Assembly (NCBI GenBank): GCA_009760855.2 | Contig: WPIO01000041.1 | Location: 1,409,001-1,447,500 of the forward strand | DNA length: 38,500 nucleotides | Source: Cristatella mucedo | Taxonomy: Eukaryota; Bryozoa; Phylactolaemata; Cristatellidae | Direction of reading: 5' to 3' | In this document: positions 11,176 through 21,122 of the stretch, piece after piece | How positions within the stretch are numbered: position 1 is the first letter of the stretch | Layout: each line of letters opens with the position of its first letter | The notes under the pieces: model-generated | Database searches by the model: none | What the model saw: only the letters and a program-made list of their open reading frames with translations | Told to the model about the DNA's origin: nothing | Program-made: the position numbers and the translations under genes

Positions 11176-11330
11176 AAGATGGTCAGCTGCAGCTGACCGG
11201 CTGTCTGGCTTGCTGCTTGCTGATTGCTGCTGTTTCGATACCGAAGCTGCAGCTGCACTTCTCCTTGGCTGCAACGTACACCAGAGTACGAGCCGCCTTC
11301 ACCTCATCTCAGACTTCAGCTGGCTTCAGC

Positions 11331-11478
11331 CGCGCTGGTTTGGCCCAGTGGTTAAGGTGCGCCGCCCGACCATTATCTGGCCGAGGTCGTGGGCTTGAGC
11401 CCCCCCCCTGCATATGTGAAGCACACGAAAAGAGAGAGTGAGTCCTCTTAGGATGCTATACGAATGAATTTAATTTAT
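11331..11478 (+). mobile_element. tRNA-derived SINE, near full length
   Basis: Perfect A box TGGCCCAGTGG followed by ttaaggtgc, then gtcgtgggcttgagcccccc in place of the B box. Next come catatgtgaagcaca, a degraded hairpin (agagagagtgagtcctctta) and gatgctatacgaatgaattt. It ends a few bases before the inverted repeat at 11481. Confidence 0.8.
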
Positions 11479-11480
11479 TT

Positions 11481-11540
11481 TCAGCCCCGGCTGCTGGCAG
11501 TCGAGCCCCCACATGCGGCCTAGGTGCTAGCCGGGGCTGA
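11481..11540. repeat. 12-base perfect inverted repeat
   Basis: tcagccccggct (11481-11492) and agccggggctga (11529-11540) are exact reverse complements separated by 36 bases. They sit at the 3' end of the SINE above. Confidence 0.8.
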
Positions 11541-11734
11541 ATTTATGGCTGGGTGCTGCCGTGATGGCTGCTGCTGCTGCTGCAGCGCGACTCGGGTATT
11601 TACTGTTTGGCGCAAGAAACGCCGGCATACCTACCGGCCAGGTGAGCTCGCATTCGGAGTTTCAGCAATCATCTGTAAGGTCGTGCGTTGGAATCCATCC
11701 TGCAGTGGGCTATCCTTTATGGCCAACTGCAACC

Positions 11735-11953
11735 GGTGGTGGTGGTGGTGGATGAGGAGGAGGAGGAGGATGAGGAGGAGGAGGAGGTGGATGAGGAGAA
11801 GGAGGAGGAGGATGAGGAGGAGGAGGATGATGAGGTGGATGAGGAGGAGGAGGAGGAGGAGGAGAAGGAGGAAGGAGGATGAGGAGGAGGAGGAGGATGA
11901 GGAGGAGGAGAAGGAGGAAGGAGGATGATGAGGAGGAGGAGGAGGAGGATGAT
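11735..11953. repeat. (GAG/GAT)n trinucleotide repeat
   Basis: (GGT)n opens the tract at 11735, followed by an imperfect GAG repeat with interspersed GAT and GAA. The D/E-, S- or R-rich open frames here are by-products of the repeat. Confidence 0.95.
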
Positions 11954-12581
11954 AGCCGTCGAAGTTCTTCTGCCGCCGCTATACAAATGAAGCCGTTAAA
12001 TCGGCTAATATTTGTTTATTTCATGCCTAGACGTGGGCATGTGGTGGGCAGCGCATTTGGAAGACGTTCAATAAAGACCGTCGTCGGAGCACTGCCACTA
12101 AGGGCTCTTAGGAGGGTTTCATCTGACGCAGACTTGAATTGATGTGGCAGGCTATTGTTTCGTCACGCCTAGAGTGATGCCTACCTGTGGACGGACGGAC
12201 ATGCGATTTGATTAAAACGTTTCACCGTTAATGCTCACGTACGGCAGCATTGTGGCGGCCACCGTCTGTGAGGTTATTTAGTTCAGCAAGAGGACGACAG
12301 CCCTGCCAGCCTAGCTGCCGAGGTCAGATGCGCTGTATAAACTTGCTGAACAAACTTGCTCGCTGGCTCGCTGTCTCGGCGCTGGCCAGTGTGGCTGAGC
12401 ACAGAAGACATGAACTGCCGACCGTGCACTTGCTTCGCCTTTATCCTGTCACTCCATTCACTACTCCCTTGTCAGCTAGAAAATCTCAAAGCGACTGGAC
12501 CAAGTCCCAAGCGACTTTGGAGGCAGGCGACTGGACTTCTTTACGTTCCCTGCCTCCTGGATGAAGCATGCAGCTGCCTGA
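11954..12581. other. Intergenic or intronic stretch, nothing supported
   Basis: Within the proposed - strand gene this would be intron. I found no exon with good splice sites that would bridge the exons at 14266 and 10974, although one is required by phase. Confidence 0.35.
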
Positions 12582-12660
12582 GCTGTCACTTCGAGGCTGT
12601 GTGCTGTCACTTCGAGGCTGCGCGCTGTCACTTCGAGGCTGTGCGCTGTCACTTCGATCA
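12582..12660. repeat. 21-base minisatellite, about 3.7 copies
   Basis: The unit gctgtcacttcgaggctgtg plus one base begins at 12582, 12603, 12624 and 12645, with single-base differences. Because the period is a multiple of three, it produces repetitive open frames, which are not evidence of a gene. Confidence 0.9.
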
Positions 12661-12944
12661 CTTCGCTGGCACTGCTTCTTTTTGGCAGGCATTGCATGCT
12701 TGCTTCTCTTTAGGCAAAGCCGTGGATCCGTGAGCGGAGCAGAACCTGCTGCTGCTGCTTCCGCTGCCCTTCCTGCTGCTGCATTCGCTGAGTGAGCTCA
12801 TTCTTACATACATCTGCCGGTCGGTAGATGCATGAAGCACCCACCCAGGCTTGCTTTCTTAGCTTCCTCTCACTGAAATCAGCCAACTCAGCCCGATGTT
12901 GACAACGCTCTCCAACGTCATTAAAAATATAACGATAATAATAG

Positions 12945-13023
12945 TCTTTTTACTCTCCTGTAGCACCCTAAGAGTACCATATGTAGAACATGTATTACAT
13001 ATACAGTGTATATGATTATGTGT

Positions 13024-13085
<62 letters not shown>
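12945..13085. repeat. Retroelement tail remnant followed by (TA)n
   Basis: tgtagcaccctaagag at about 12960 matches the reverse complement of the SINE/LINE tail. The bulk of the feature is a TA run of about 54 bases (13029-13082). Confidence 0.6.
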
Positions 13086-13192
13086 ACACATAGTTTATAG
13101 ATGTATACATATATAGATGTATACACACGTAATTTGCAGCTGGCTGCAAGATAAGCAATGACCGAGAGCTAATGACTAGCAAGACATAATGT

Positions 13193-13272
13193 TTGATAAT
13201 AATGAGATATTTTTAAAGAACCTTCTGAGAACTACATCTCTTTCTATGCACCTTACATATGCTGGAAAGGAT
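13193..13272 (-). mobile_element. LINE/SINE 3' tail remnant
   Basis: gataataatgag, then accttctgagaactacatct and ctttctatgcaccttacata on the + strand are the reverse complement of the retroelement hairpin tail. Only the tail is present. Confidence 0.55.
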
Positions 13273-13413
13273 GTAGCAGCAACACACTCGAGGACACTGC
13301 GGGGCACCGGCCAGTAGGTAGGATCTGTGGCCACTGGCGTGCCCTGAATCAGGTGGCCACGCAAAGCACACAAAGCAAGTTCACTACGGCGTTTGGAGCA
13401 TTGAGTGTAGCAG

Positions 13414-13997
13414 GTAATAATAATAATAATGCACTTAATAAAGCGCCCTCAGAGAACTCAGTCTCTTCCTAGGTCTTTTTACATTTTCTGCAAAGGAAAC
13501 ACGATCGGATGGTGAGTGGTATCGTGCTTGATAAACAACGCGAATAACATGGGTGACATTCACCGGGTCAGCATGCAAGTGTGGTTAGTGGCAGCATGCA
13601 CAGTGTCAGCATGCATAAGCACATGAAGGACGAATCACAGGGACCCACTAAATGCTGTCATAAATGGGTGTTTTTAATTTCTTTATAAATGTGATCAAGT
13701 CAGGGGATGTCGTGACAGAAGTCGGGAGTGAGTTCCAGGCTTTGAGAGCATAGAAACTAAATGCACGGTCACCAAAGGATTCGAGGTTTGTACGAGGTAT
13801 AGGTAAACAGTTAGATTCCGAAAAGCGGTTGGTATGATGCTTGGCTTGGTAGAAGAGTAGATCACATAGGTAGGCTGGAGCCAAAGAATGGAGGGACATA
13901 GAAGTGAGTGAGAAAACCTTGAAGTCGATCCATTGCTTTACTGGTAGCCAGTGCAGGTCGGCGAGAAGTGGTGTGATGTGGCAACTGCGACGATCAG
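13414..13997 (-). mobile_element. L2-like LINE, 5'-truncated copy (about 0.6 kb)
   Basis: The tail (AAT)n lies on the + left side, followed by gcgccctcagagaactcagt. The - strand then carries the 3' untranslated region and the C-terminal coding remnant: HSLAPAYLCDLLFYQAKHHT and RAFSFYALKAWNSLPTSVTT, typical of the post-RT region of L2 elements. It is cut off near 13997 after the part equivalent to FSPTCTGYQ. It is a dead copy lying inside the proposed - strand gene. Confidence 0.8.
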
Positions 13998-14139
13998 GTG
14001 CTTCCTTAAGGTGAAACTTAAACTATGCATAGTCAATGCAGATGGTAATAGAAACCAGAAATGAATTCTACATTTCGATGTCATTGACCAACTTTCCCCG
14101 TACCACTGATGACTCGATTTTGTGAGTTTGGTAAATGAA

Positions 14140-14200
14140 AATGAAAATAAATGGATATGAAAATAAAATGAAAATAAATGTAAATAAAATGAAAATAACA
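14140..14200. repeat. A-rich (AAATGAAAAT)-type short tandem repeat
   Basis: Irregular repeats of aaaatgaaaataaatg-like units on the + strand. No coding meaning. Confidence 0.7.
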
Positions 14201-14265
14201 ACAGATGGGCATGTCAACTTCTAAAGTGAATGTAACATTGTTACTCCCAACTGGTCTTCACTTAC

Positions 14266-14568
14266 CAAGTTTGTAGGCGTGATCGTGCAGAGGAGTTAGC
14301 CTTCTTCTCCCTCTGCTGCTGCATCTGCAGACTCTCATCGTAACTTTTTACGCTCACATCGCCGTGCCGGAGTCTGGGATCTGCTAAAAGACCCCTGAAC
14401 TCTCCATTGGTAGTAACTTGGACACGGAATTCTAATTCATGAACTAGCGACTGAAACTGGTCTCTCAGGTGATGCGCAGGCAGTGCAGTATCTGCGACTA
14501 GAGAGAGATGCACGTGATTCTTCCTCACTCTTATTTCATCTCTCTCATCTTCTATCCTGCTGCTATTA
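14266..14568 (-). CDS. Candidate exon, charged protein, unrecognised
   Basis: On the - strand this open exon ends at a strong donor (aaacttg|gtaagtg) and can start after a ctgcag acceptor at 14569. That acceptor has a poor pyrimidine tract. The single leading base completes a serine codon left open by the exon at 15689-15930, so the two join in frame. The 100 or so residues are charged and non-repetitive: RIEDERDEIRVRKNHVHLSL, then DQFQSLVHELEFRVQV and a Q/K/R-rich end (MQQQREKKANSS). This suggests a soluble helical protein. I do not recognise the family. The donor leaves two bases of a codon, so the following exon must start with one base. I did not find that exon. Confidence 0.45.
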
Positions 14569-14699
14569 CTGCAGACTTGCCAGCACCACCACCACTGTAC
14601 TGCTACTGTGGGCTTTAAGCTTCTAGCAATGCAAGCGGCCCCTTTAAACAGTGCCTGTCTCGTGAAACCGAATTGCAACTCGGATTCAGCTGCCTTCAG

Positions 14700-15495
14700 T
14701 GACATCAGTACTCGAAGTGCTCCTTCCAGGGCTCCAGCTGCTGAGCCACCCTGTGCTTAGCATTCTGTTCATGGAAGTGGGTTGGATTTTAATGATGTCG
14801 GTATGGTATTGAGAGTGCCAACAAGCCCTCCCTGTAGGTTCTCACTGCCATAATTTCATTTGGATTTGGTCTGCTGCTGCACTTCTCTGATTGCTTCTCC
14901 AAATGCAATCGGCCAGCCAGCCAGCCCTGTGGGCTGCTCGTGTGCTTAAATGCTTGGCTTTTTTATGAGCAGCCCGAACTGTCGGGGGGGGGGGAGGAGG
15001 AGAAGAGGCTCCAGCTCGTGCACTGTGGGCTGGCCACCTTACTAGCCACCACTGCCCTCCTCCCCCTCCCCCCTCCAGCTGTGCTTTCAGCCACCGGCAG
15101 CACGGCAGCCATGCTGGACGACGCGATTTAGCTTTTAATTGTCCCAAGAAGGAGTCACGGTGCACTTGGAACAAGGAGCCCTGCTGGGCTAGGACTTGTT
15201 GAATCAAACTAATCCATCGTCAGCCGTACCGAGCGAGGCAGAGCTTCGGGAAGACAAAGCTCTGTCGTCATTGGGTTTGTGCTGTGTCAATGGACCCCAG
15301 ACCTTCGGCAGTGTTGGATAAAGAACCGCAGGGCTGCCTGCACTTGGCTCGGCTTGATAAAATATTAATGCGCTTCACGATTGACTGCAGCAGACGTAAT
15401 GGTTTCGGCTCTGCACGGGTTGGCAATTAGCAAAAATGCATCTGCCTGCACTCGAGCAGGTTTCAGCTCCCGACTGCGTAAGCTGTCAATTAAAG
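14700..15495. other. Probable intron, nothing else seen
   Basis: Between two candidate - strand exons. Contains G/C homopolymer runs (about 14985-14995 and 15060-15075) and short open frames without support. Confidence 0.35.
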
Positions 15496-15499
15496 CAAG

Positions 15500-15642
15500 G
15501 TTTGTGTCTATGCATGCTGACACTGCATGTTACCACTAACCAAATTATGCATACTTCCTTTACAGCATGTGCAAAGTGCCTGGTAAGAGATCGAGTTCTC
15601 TCGAGGGCACTATGCAAATACATATTATTATTATTATGTATT
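15500..15642 (+). mobile_element. L2-like LINE 3' end
   Basis: tgtgtctatgcatgctgaca, gttaccactaacca, then caaagtgcctggtaagagat, gttctctcgagggcactatg and an (ATT)n tail. It is a 5'-truncated 3' untranslated remnant within the proposed - strand intron. Confidence 0.7.
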
Positions 15643-15688
15643 AAGGATTTGGGCCCCTAGGCTCAAGAGCTCGAGATTAATCGCTCAC

Positions 15689-15930
15689 CTGGAGAGCCGA
15701 CACTCGTCGCAGTCGCACTGAGCATCCAGTCGGTCAAGACAAAATCTCCCATCGCACGGCAAACGGCCTTCGATCTGTCTGTGTGCTAGCATTCGTTGTT
15801 CCATCTTTGCTGTCTTGCTAATTGGCTCGTTCTTTGTGCAGCATGCACGTGGCATGTCTTCGCTCGTCTGCGCCTTGCTGCTCTCAAGCTCAATTTTGTA
15901 TTGCTCGTGTTGACTGACGATTGAGTGCAG
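15689..15930 (-). CDS. Candidate exon with Cys cluster, unrecognised
   Basis: This is the best-bounded exon of the proposed - strand gene. It has an acceptor of good form (ccgtctgctgcag) before LHSIVSQHEQYKIELESSK and a consensus donor (tccag|gtgagc) after CDCDECRLS. The 80 complete codons contain no simple repeats. The start is phase 0 and agrees with the donor at 16744. The two bases left at the end agree with the acceptor at 14568. A cysteine-rich end (LPCDGRFCLD…CDCDECR) could be a structural or metal-binding cluster, but this is only a possibility. Family not recognised. Confidence 0.5.
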
Positions 15931-16095
15931 CTGCAGCAGACGGAAATGTGCCACCTCTTTTCAAGTCGACAGTCTCACTTGGTCGGCATCCATGTTTCTA
16001 TTCGCGAGTCTCCACTGGCATTCGGTCGATCCGGCATTCGTGCATAGCAGGCATGTGGGCCATGCTGACTTTTTGTAGGGTGGCTGCAGGCGATC

Positions 16096-16097
<2 letters not shown>

Positions 16098-16168
<71 letters not shown>

Positions 16169-16200
16169 CGTGCACGTGCATGTGCGTGTTTGCATGCTTG
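16098..16200. repeat. (GT)n microsatellite passing into (CG/CA) alternation
   Basis: About 30 GT units (16098-16160) followed by cgcgcgcgtgcacgtgcatg, an alternating purine-pyrimidine tract of the kind that can adopt Z-form DNA. The V/C- and T/H-rich open frames here are artefacts. Confidence 0.9.
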
Positions 16201-16743
16201 TGTGGGCAACAGCGCCGGCAATCGAACAATGGCTGCAAAAATTGTTTTTAGACCATAAGCATGGGGGTGGGGAGATGCACACCGAGCTCTTGCTGACGTT
16301 GGTGAATTGGTGGCAGCGATTAGGATGTGTGAGTTAAATCGGAGGGACAGTTTTTTCCTGCCGTGGCCCGAAGAATGGGCAGTGGATCTAGGCAGGGCGA
16401 TTGGCACTGCTCGGCTTCATCGTGCATTAACCGAGGTCTGCACGCAACCGATAAGCCGGTCTCAAAGAAAAGTTGTTCTGGCGTGTACTATGCAGTGTCT
16501 GGCAGGCTGCACGACTGGCTGAAATTACTCTGTTCGGAGGCTTGGAGGCCTGCTCGAGACACAGCGAAGGGAGCTCGTGAGAACGTGAGTGCAGCATCCT
16601 GCAGCCTTAATTGTAACTGCCTACCACTGCCGGTAGACCTCGACATTATCATAATCATTGCATTCTAATCATGGGCACTCTTTTTCCTGCCTGGGCCTGC
16701 CGTAGCAAAGTACAAAAGTTGGCGTACTGGCTCACAGGCCTAC

Positions 16744-16804
16744 CTTGAGGCACATGATCTGGCCCTGCCTGTGAGTGTGCAGTGTCTCCGTGATCGATTG
16801 GCCA
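16744..16804 (-). CDS. Candidate short exon, unrecognised
   Basis: On the - strand an acceptor-like cttcttag precedes GQSITETLHTHRQGQIMCLK and a donor of good form (ctcaag|gtaggc) follows. Phase 0 at the donor fits the exon starting at 15930. An alternative, longer exon could begin further upstream, since the frame stays open to about 16950. This is the most 5' piece I can support for the proposed - strand gene. Its start codon and promoter were not found. Confidence 0.35.
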
Positions 16805-16969
16805 CTAAGAAGTCGTTGGCATACATTCTTGTGCCTTGCAGGTCCAAGAAGATAGAATTGCTCTCGTACGTGCAGTTCACTTTTAGCGTTTAGAGTTTTA
16901 GCGCCTCGGGTGTTAATCGAAATTTCTAACACAGCTTTCTGTGGTTCCACAGCTTTATTTTAATCGGCA

Positions 16970-17735
16970 AGCATATTTGCCTGGCCTCATGCTCTTATTG
17001 CTCTATCTATTTCTGGCATAGTCTCAAACTCGATCCGGCCTGACGCCTGGGCAAACGAAAAACCAAATTTTTCAAACATGGAACAGCCCTGGAGTAGTGC
17101 CCAGCACAGGCATTGATGTGTTCAGCACAATTAAAAATTCTTACTTTTGTTGAGTTCTGATGGTGCTACCAAAACCTTTACATTGAAAACTGCAACTGCT
17201 TACGAACCTGCTAGAAACTGACAAACAAGTTGAGTTTTAATGTTTTTTTTTATACCTAGTAGGCCAACTCAGATGGCAACATGTACACTTTGCATCCTCG
17301 TATTAATATTAGCTTGTGATAGTATCTGTTGGCCTTGAATTCATCAAAAACACCTTGATGTTTGAAATGAGCATCACTGTAGATATGTGCATGCATGCAC
17401 GTGTGTCAGCTTGGCCCACCTCAATGCTACAAGGACTGAGCAGTCACTCTAGGGGAGGCGAGTTTCTCGTTGCACACTCATCGCCTAAGGGGCAGTGTCA
17501 ATACATAATCGATAGCCAGCCTGCAGTTTCCCCTCATGTTGCAAACAGAAAGCCAAAAGCACACACATTTGTTTAGAACTCTGTCGCGGCAGCCAGTAGC
17601 GAGATAGCAGCTGGACAGTCTGTGCCTGAGTCGGCAGCCAGAGAGCAGATACCTTTGCCTACGAATTGCAGAAGTGAGCTGCTCTTCTGTCTGGGTCTTG
17701 CAAACTGAAATCAGTTGTCGCCGTTTTAGCCCATA
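16970..17735. other. Stretch without supported features
   Basis: AT-richer sequence with no exon, RNA gene or repeat I can name. Confidence 0.35.
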
Positions 17736-17800
17736 GGTAGGTTGTTCACAGTTCACGATCCGTGAGTTCGAGTCCTTCGGCCGACGAGCCTGTATTGCCC
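17735..17800 (+). mobile_element. tRNA-like sequence, possible SINE head
   Basis: tagcccataggtaggttgtt is a weak A-box candidate and gagttcgagtcc is a near-perfect B box about 45 bases later. No cloverleaf or shared tail is seen, so it could be a decayed tRNA-derived element. Confidence 0.3.
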
Positions 17801-17985
17801 ACTGCAAGCAGGAGAAGGGGGGGGTGATCGCGTTGCTACAGCTCTTCTGCTTCATGTATAAATAAGGTTGTCGAAGTCAGCCGACCTTTACTTTTACTTT
17901 ACCCGTAGCACGTGCTGACGAATAATATAGGCAGCTTCTAGCAGAAACCAGCTTGACGGTGTACCACCAGAGCCCTGTGCTCTAA

Positions 17986-18165
17986 GCACATTTGTGGCCC
18001 ATGGGTTAAGGTGCTCACCATTGATGAGCAAGGTCAAGGTTAACACATTTTATGACTGATAGTCTGGGCTCGAGCCCTATAGCATGTGTGAAGCACCTCC
18101 TGAATAGAGATTAAGTTTGCTTATGGCACTATGCAGGTGAAACACATATGTATTGATTTATTTAT
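17986..18165 (+). mobile_element. tRNA-derived SINE with internal insertion
   Basis: tttgtggcccatgggttaag (A-box region, one mismatch) and ggtgctcacc open the copy. The stretch between A and B boxes is longer than in other copies. Then come ggctcgagccc (B box), catgtgtgaagcacc, gaatagagattaagtttgct and an AT-rich tail. Confidence 0.7.
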
Positions 18166-18320
18166 TTATATTCACCTATATTTATATTAGTAGCTCGTGA
18201 GATGGACTCAGATGGCATGTGATCTGATCGATACAACTCGGCATAGCAGGCTGCTGACCGTGCTTGATTCAGGCTGAGACTGTGATTTTGTTCTGTCTTC
18301 TCTATTAGCCAAACAAATGT

Positions 18321-18478
18321 AAAATAAATATAATTAAGTTGTACGGTGCCCCAAGAGAACCTAATCTTTATTCAGGTGCTTCAGGTGTGCCGCTAGGCTT
18401 ACGACCTCGGCTGTCATATGCAATGACCTTGGCAAAGGGAGAAACCTTAACCACTGGGCCAAACCAGGGTGGCTAACA
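18321..18478 (-). mobile_element. tRNA-derived SINE, near full length
   Basis: On the - strand: ccaccctggtttggcccagt and ggttaaggt (A box TGGCCCAGTGG), a degraded B box around gtcgtaagcc, then gcacacctgaagcacctgaa, taaagattaggttctcttgg and ggcaccgta. The distal end is AT-rich. Confidence 0.75.
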
Positions 18479-18811
18479 TGGGCCAAACTAGGTGGCTGTA
18501 GTCTCGTGTAACCGTATCGTGTAGCCGGCAGGCAGTCTTCGGTCTGATGTTTTCTTCTTTTTGTGTGATATCGTGATTTATTGAGGCATCGATTGTCCTT
18601 GCACGGCAGCATGTTGCTGCAATGCCTGGGATGATTGTGACCGACGATTAGAGGTTGACCTCCGACTTTGAACTGTGAACCGATGATTAAATAGCCTCGG
18701 TACGCCGTGCCATGTGACCGGTGCACCCTATTATGACAAGTTTTATTATGCGATGAGATTTTTATGTTAGACTCACGACCTAGCGAGTGTGTAAGGCACG
18801 AGTATAGTTAG

Positions 18812-18885
18812 TCGGGCCGCTTCTCAAGAAAGCAACACTAGACCAAGAGAACTTGAGCAACTACCGCCCAGTCTCCCTTCTACCT
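18812..18885 (+). mobile_element. Internal LINE reverse-transcriptase fragment
   Basis: cttctcaagaaagcaacact, agaccaagagaacttgagca and actaccgcccagtctccctt match the LINE segment at about 31279-31353, which encodes [19 protein letters not shown]. Neither flank continues as LINE, and no 3' tail follows. Confidence 0.75.
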
Positions 18886-19179
18886 AGACGTTTAGTGGGG
18901 TTTCTTGGAGCAGCGGTCTGCCGGTCGCACGGTGAGTCAGCCGGAAAACCCCGGCTGCTTTAAAGCTTGTTGATGAGTCTGAGCCGGAAATGGTCTGAGA
19001 TACCGGCTACAAAGTGCAGGCAATTCTTTGTGCCTTCAGGCGTTCACCCAGCTAGAAGCTCAGCATGAATGGTGGCAGGTCTGCAGGCCTATGCTCTTTG
19101 CCTATGCTCTTTGCTGCTTCCCAAACTAGTGACTGTAGGGTGACTGTACTACTGAGCCTGTTCCGCGTGGCTTCTAAAT

Positions 19180-19280
19180 ATAAATAAATATAGTTCCTTC
19201 GTACGGTGCCCCAAGAGAACCTAATCTTTATTCAGGTGCTTCATGTATGCCACTGGGCTTACGACCTTGGCTGTCAAATG
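19180..19280 (-). mobile_element. tRNA-derived SINE, 3' half
   Basis: The AT-rich tail (taaatataaataaatatag) and the reverse complement of the hairpin tail (gccccaagagaacctaatct, attcaggtgcttcatgtatg) are clear, then the B-box region is degraded. It is very similar to the copy at 18321-18478, about 850 bases away. Confidence 0.65.
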
Positions 19281-19546
19281 CAAATACTCGGTCGCCCGAG
19301 GCAGCTGCTTTTGATGTCGGTTGCACATTGACCAGCATCAAAACGCTTTTTGCAGCAGCTGCTACAGCCTGAGGTTGAACGTCTTGAGGTCGAATTTGCC
19401 AGCCGGAGTCTCTGCTCGTCGTCGACGGTGAATTCGCTTGCCGGCCGACGTGAAGCACCGGGGGCACAAGAGGCCCAGCCACTGAGCCACGGCTGATTGG
19501 CTAACAACGAAGGACGCGCGCACGCATTCGCCGACTTTCGCCGGGC

Positions 19547-20839
19547 ATGCGTAGCCAAAATGACGCTCGAGCGCATCAGGGCGGCGTAGGCCAGCAGGTA
19601 GCCATGGACAATGGTAATGGCAGCAGCGCGCAGAGCACGAGTCCTTATCTTGCTCCCAGGCGTCATTGCCGGCCAGCCTCGACCGGCCCACTGCTCGACG
19701 GCACCAGCGACCGCCTCGATGGGGCTGCTGCAGCAGCGGCAGCAGCGACCACCTTTGGAATGCCGTCGTCCGTGCCGGATGTGCACGGTGGCAGAGGCAC
19801 GGTGCAATCGCTGATCGCCCGATATGGGGGCGGGCGCAGTCGCAGCCGAAGCCATAGCAGGGAACCGTGCGGAGTGCTCGCTGAGGAAGATGCCGGTGTC
19901 TGTGCTGTCACCGCTCGCAACCCAGGCAACGGCGTCGGCAAGGAACAGATCGGCGGTCACCGTCCGGTCGCCGCCGCTGGCCGCCATTGGACGGGACTGC
20001 CTCGGCAGGCCGCCGTGCAGAACGGCGCCTTCGGTGGCGACACTGGCGAAGATCCCTCTCGCCCGTCGGTGAGTCCGAGGAAGTCGGTGGACCTGCGGCT
20101 GGCAGGCGCCGAGGTGGCAACTTTGGGTGACGGCAGCAGCGTCGGCGGCTGCTGCCCCCACGGACTCGGGAGACCCATGATCATATTACAGAGCAGCTTC
20201 GACTCGTTCTGCAGTCCGACGCCGTCGCCCCTAGCTGACAGCGGCCACAGCGCAGTGCCGCCGTCGTGGCACCTGCTGCCTCCCGTCGAGCGAAACCGCA
20301 AGACCAGCTGCGGCTCGGCCGACTCGGCCGTCTGCGACCTAAACAGCGCCGCCGAGTCGTCCGACAGTGGCGGCTGCACGACCGGCGCTGCCTGCAGAGC
20401 GATGGCGGTCGGCTGCGGAGATTACGAGCTCGAAGCGGGCGGCGATGACGACACCAGGCAGCAGCAGTGCGAGGTCGGTGCATTGCTGCCTAGCGTCGTG
20501 GTCCAGCCGGTCTCGCCAGAAGGCCTCTTTGCTCGAGAGGACAAGGATGGCGCCGCCGCGGCCGAGGATGACGCCGCTGAGGATGACGCCGCCGAGGATG
20601 ACGCCGCCGCTGACGTCATTGCGCACAGCAGCAGCCGTAGCGTTGGACGCCCGACGAGCCAGTCGCAGCATCTGCTGCTTGCCGTCTTAGACGGTGGCCT
20701 GCAGCGCAAGGTGTCCAGCGAGAGCAGCGTCTGCTCTGAGACATCTGAGTGCGGCTCGTTCAACTGCGAGTCGATGGAGGACGAGCCGGGCGGCGGCGGC
20801 AGCTGCGGCTCCAGCACGTGCTTCAGCATCGGTGATCAG
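19547..20839 (+). CDS. Inositol-trisphosphate 3-kinase, N-terminal exon
   Basis: 431 codons from an ATG at 19547, the first Met after an in-frame TAA at 19502, to a donor at 20840 (gatcag|gtgagc). The join to the kinase exon at 28130 is phase 0 to phase 0. The product is low-complexity and Ser/Gly/Asp/Ala-rich. It holds an alanine run (about residues 62-69), three copies of an acidic EDDAA unit near 346-360, and a Ser/Cys/Glu-rich end (SSESSVCSETSECGSFNCES). Long, poorly conserved N-terminal regions are usual in animal ITPKs and often direct localisation, so no function can be read here. Its link to the kinase rests on strand, phase and the lack of any other gene between them. Another first exon or promoter is possible. 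The - strand frames opposite are shadows. Confidence 0.65.
20560..20612. repeat. 15-base coding minisatellite
   Basis: The unit gaggatgacgccgc(t/c) is repeated about three times within the N-terminal kinase exon, encoding EDDAA units. In-frame length change would be tolerated. Confidence 0.75.
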
Positions 20840-20971
20840 GTGAGCTTTGATTAGTGTTACTCGGCCCCTCTCTCCTTATCTTCACATGTCTCTCTCTGTG
20901 CGTGCAATCTTCTCTCTATCAATCAATTTACCCACCAATCTATCCATGTATCTATCGATCTCTATCTTTGT

Positions 20972-21122
20972 CGCCGAGCTGGGTTGGTCCAGCGGTTAAG
21001 GTGCTCGCCCCGATTAAGTTCCGGCTGAGGTCGTGGGCTCGAGCCCTGAGGCATATGTGAAGCGCCTGAATAGAGATGTAGTTCTCTTGGGGCGCTATGC
21101 AAATGAATTATATATTTATATT
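20972..21122 (+). mobile_element. tRNA-derived SINE, reference copy
   Basis: The best-preserved copy. A box TGGTCCAGCGG (20985-20995) fits the Pol III consensus at every position. B box GGCTCGAGCCC (21036-21046) has one mismatch. The 3' part forms a hairpin, with agcgcc (21061-21066) pairing ggcgct (21091-21096) and agaga pairing tctct inside, then catgcaaatgaattatat-type tail. It lies in intron 1 of the kinase gene, in the same orientation, 130 bases after the donor. Confidence 0.9.

Noticed and set aside
12476-12733. Repetitive open frames with CHFEAV or LEVTAHS units
   Set aside because: Produced by the 21-base minisatellite, whose length is a multiple of three.
19274-20161. 295-codon - strand open frame opposite the kinase N-terminal exon
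   Set aside because: Shadow of the GC-rich + strand exon. The + frame has the phase-matched donor, and the - frame partly covers a SINE remnant.
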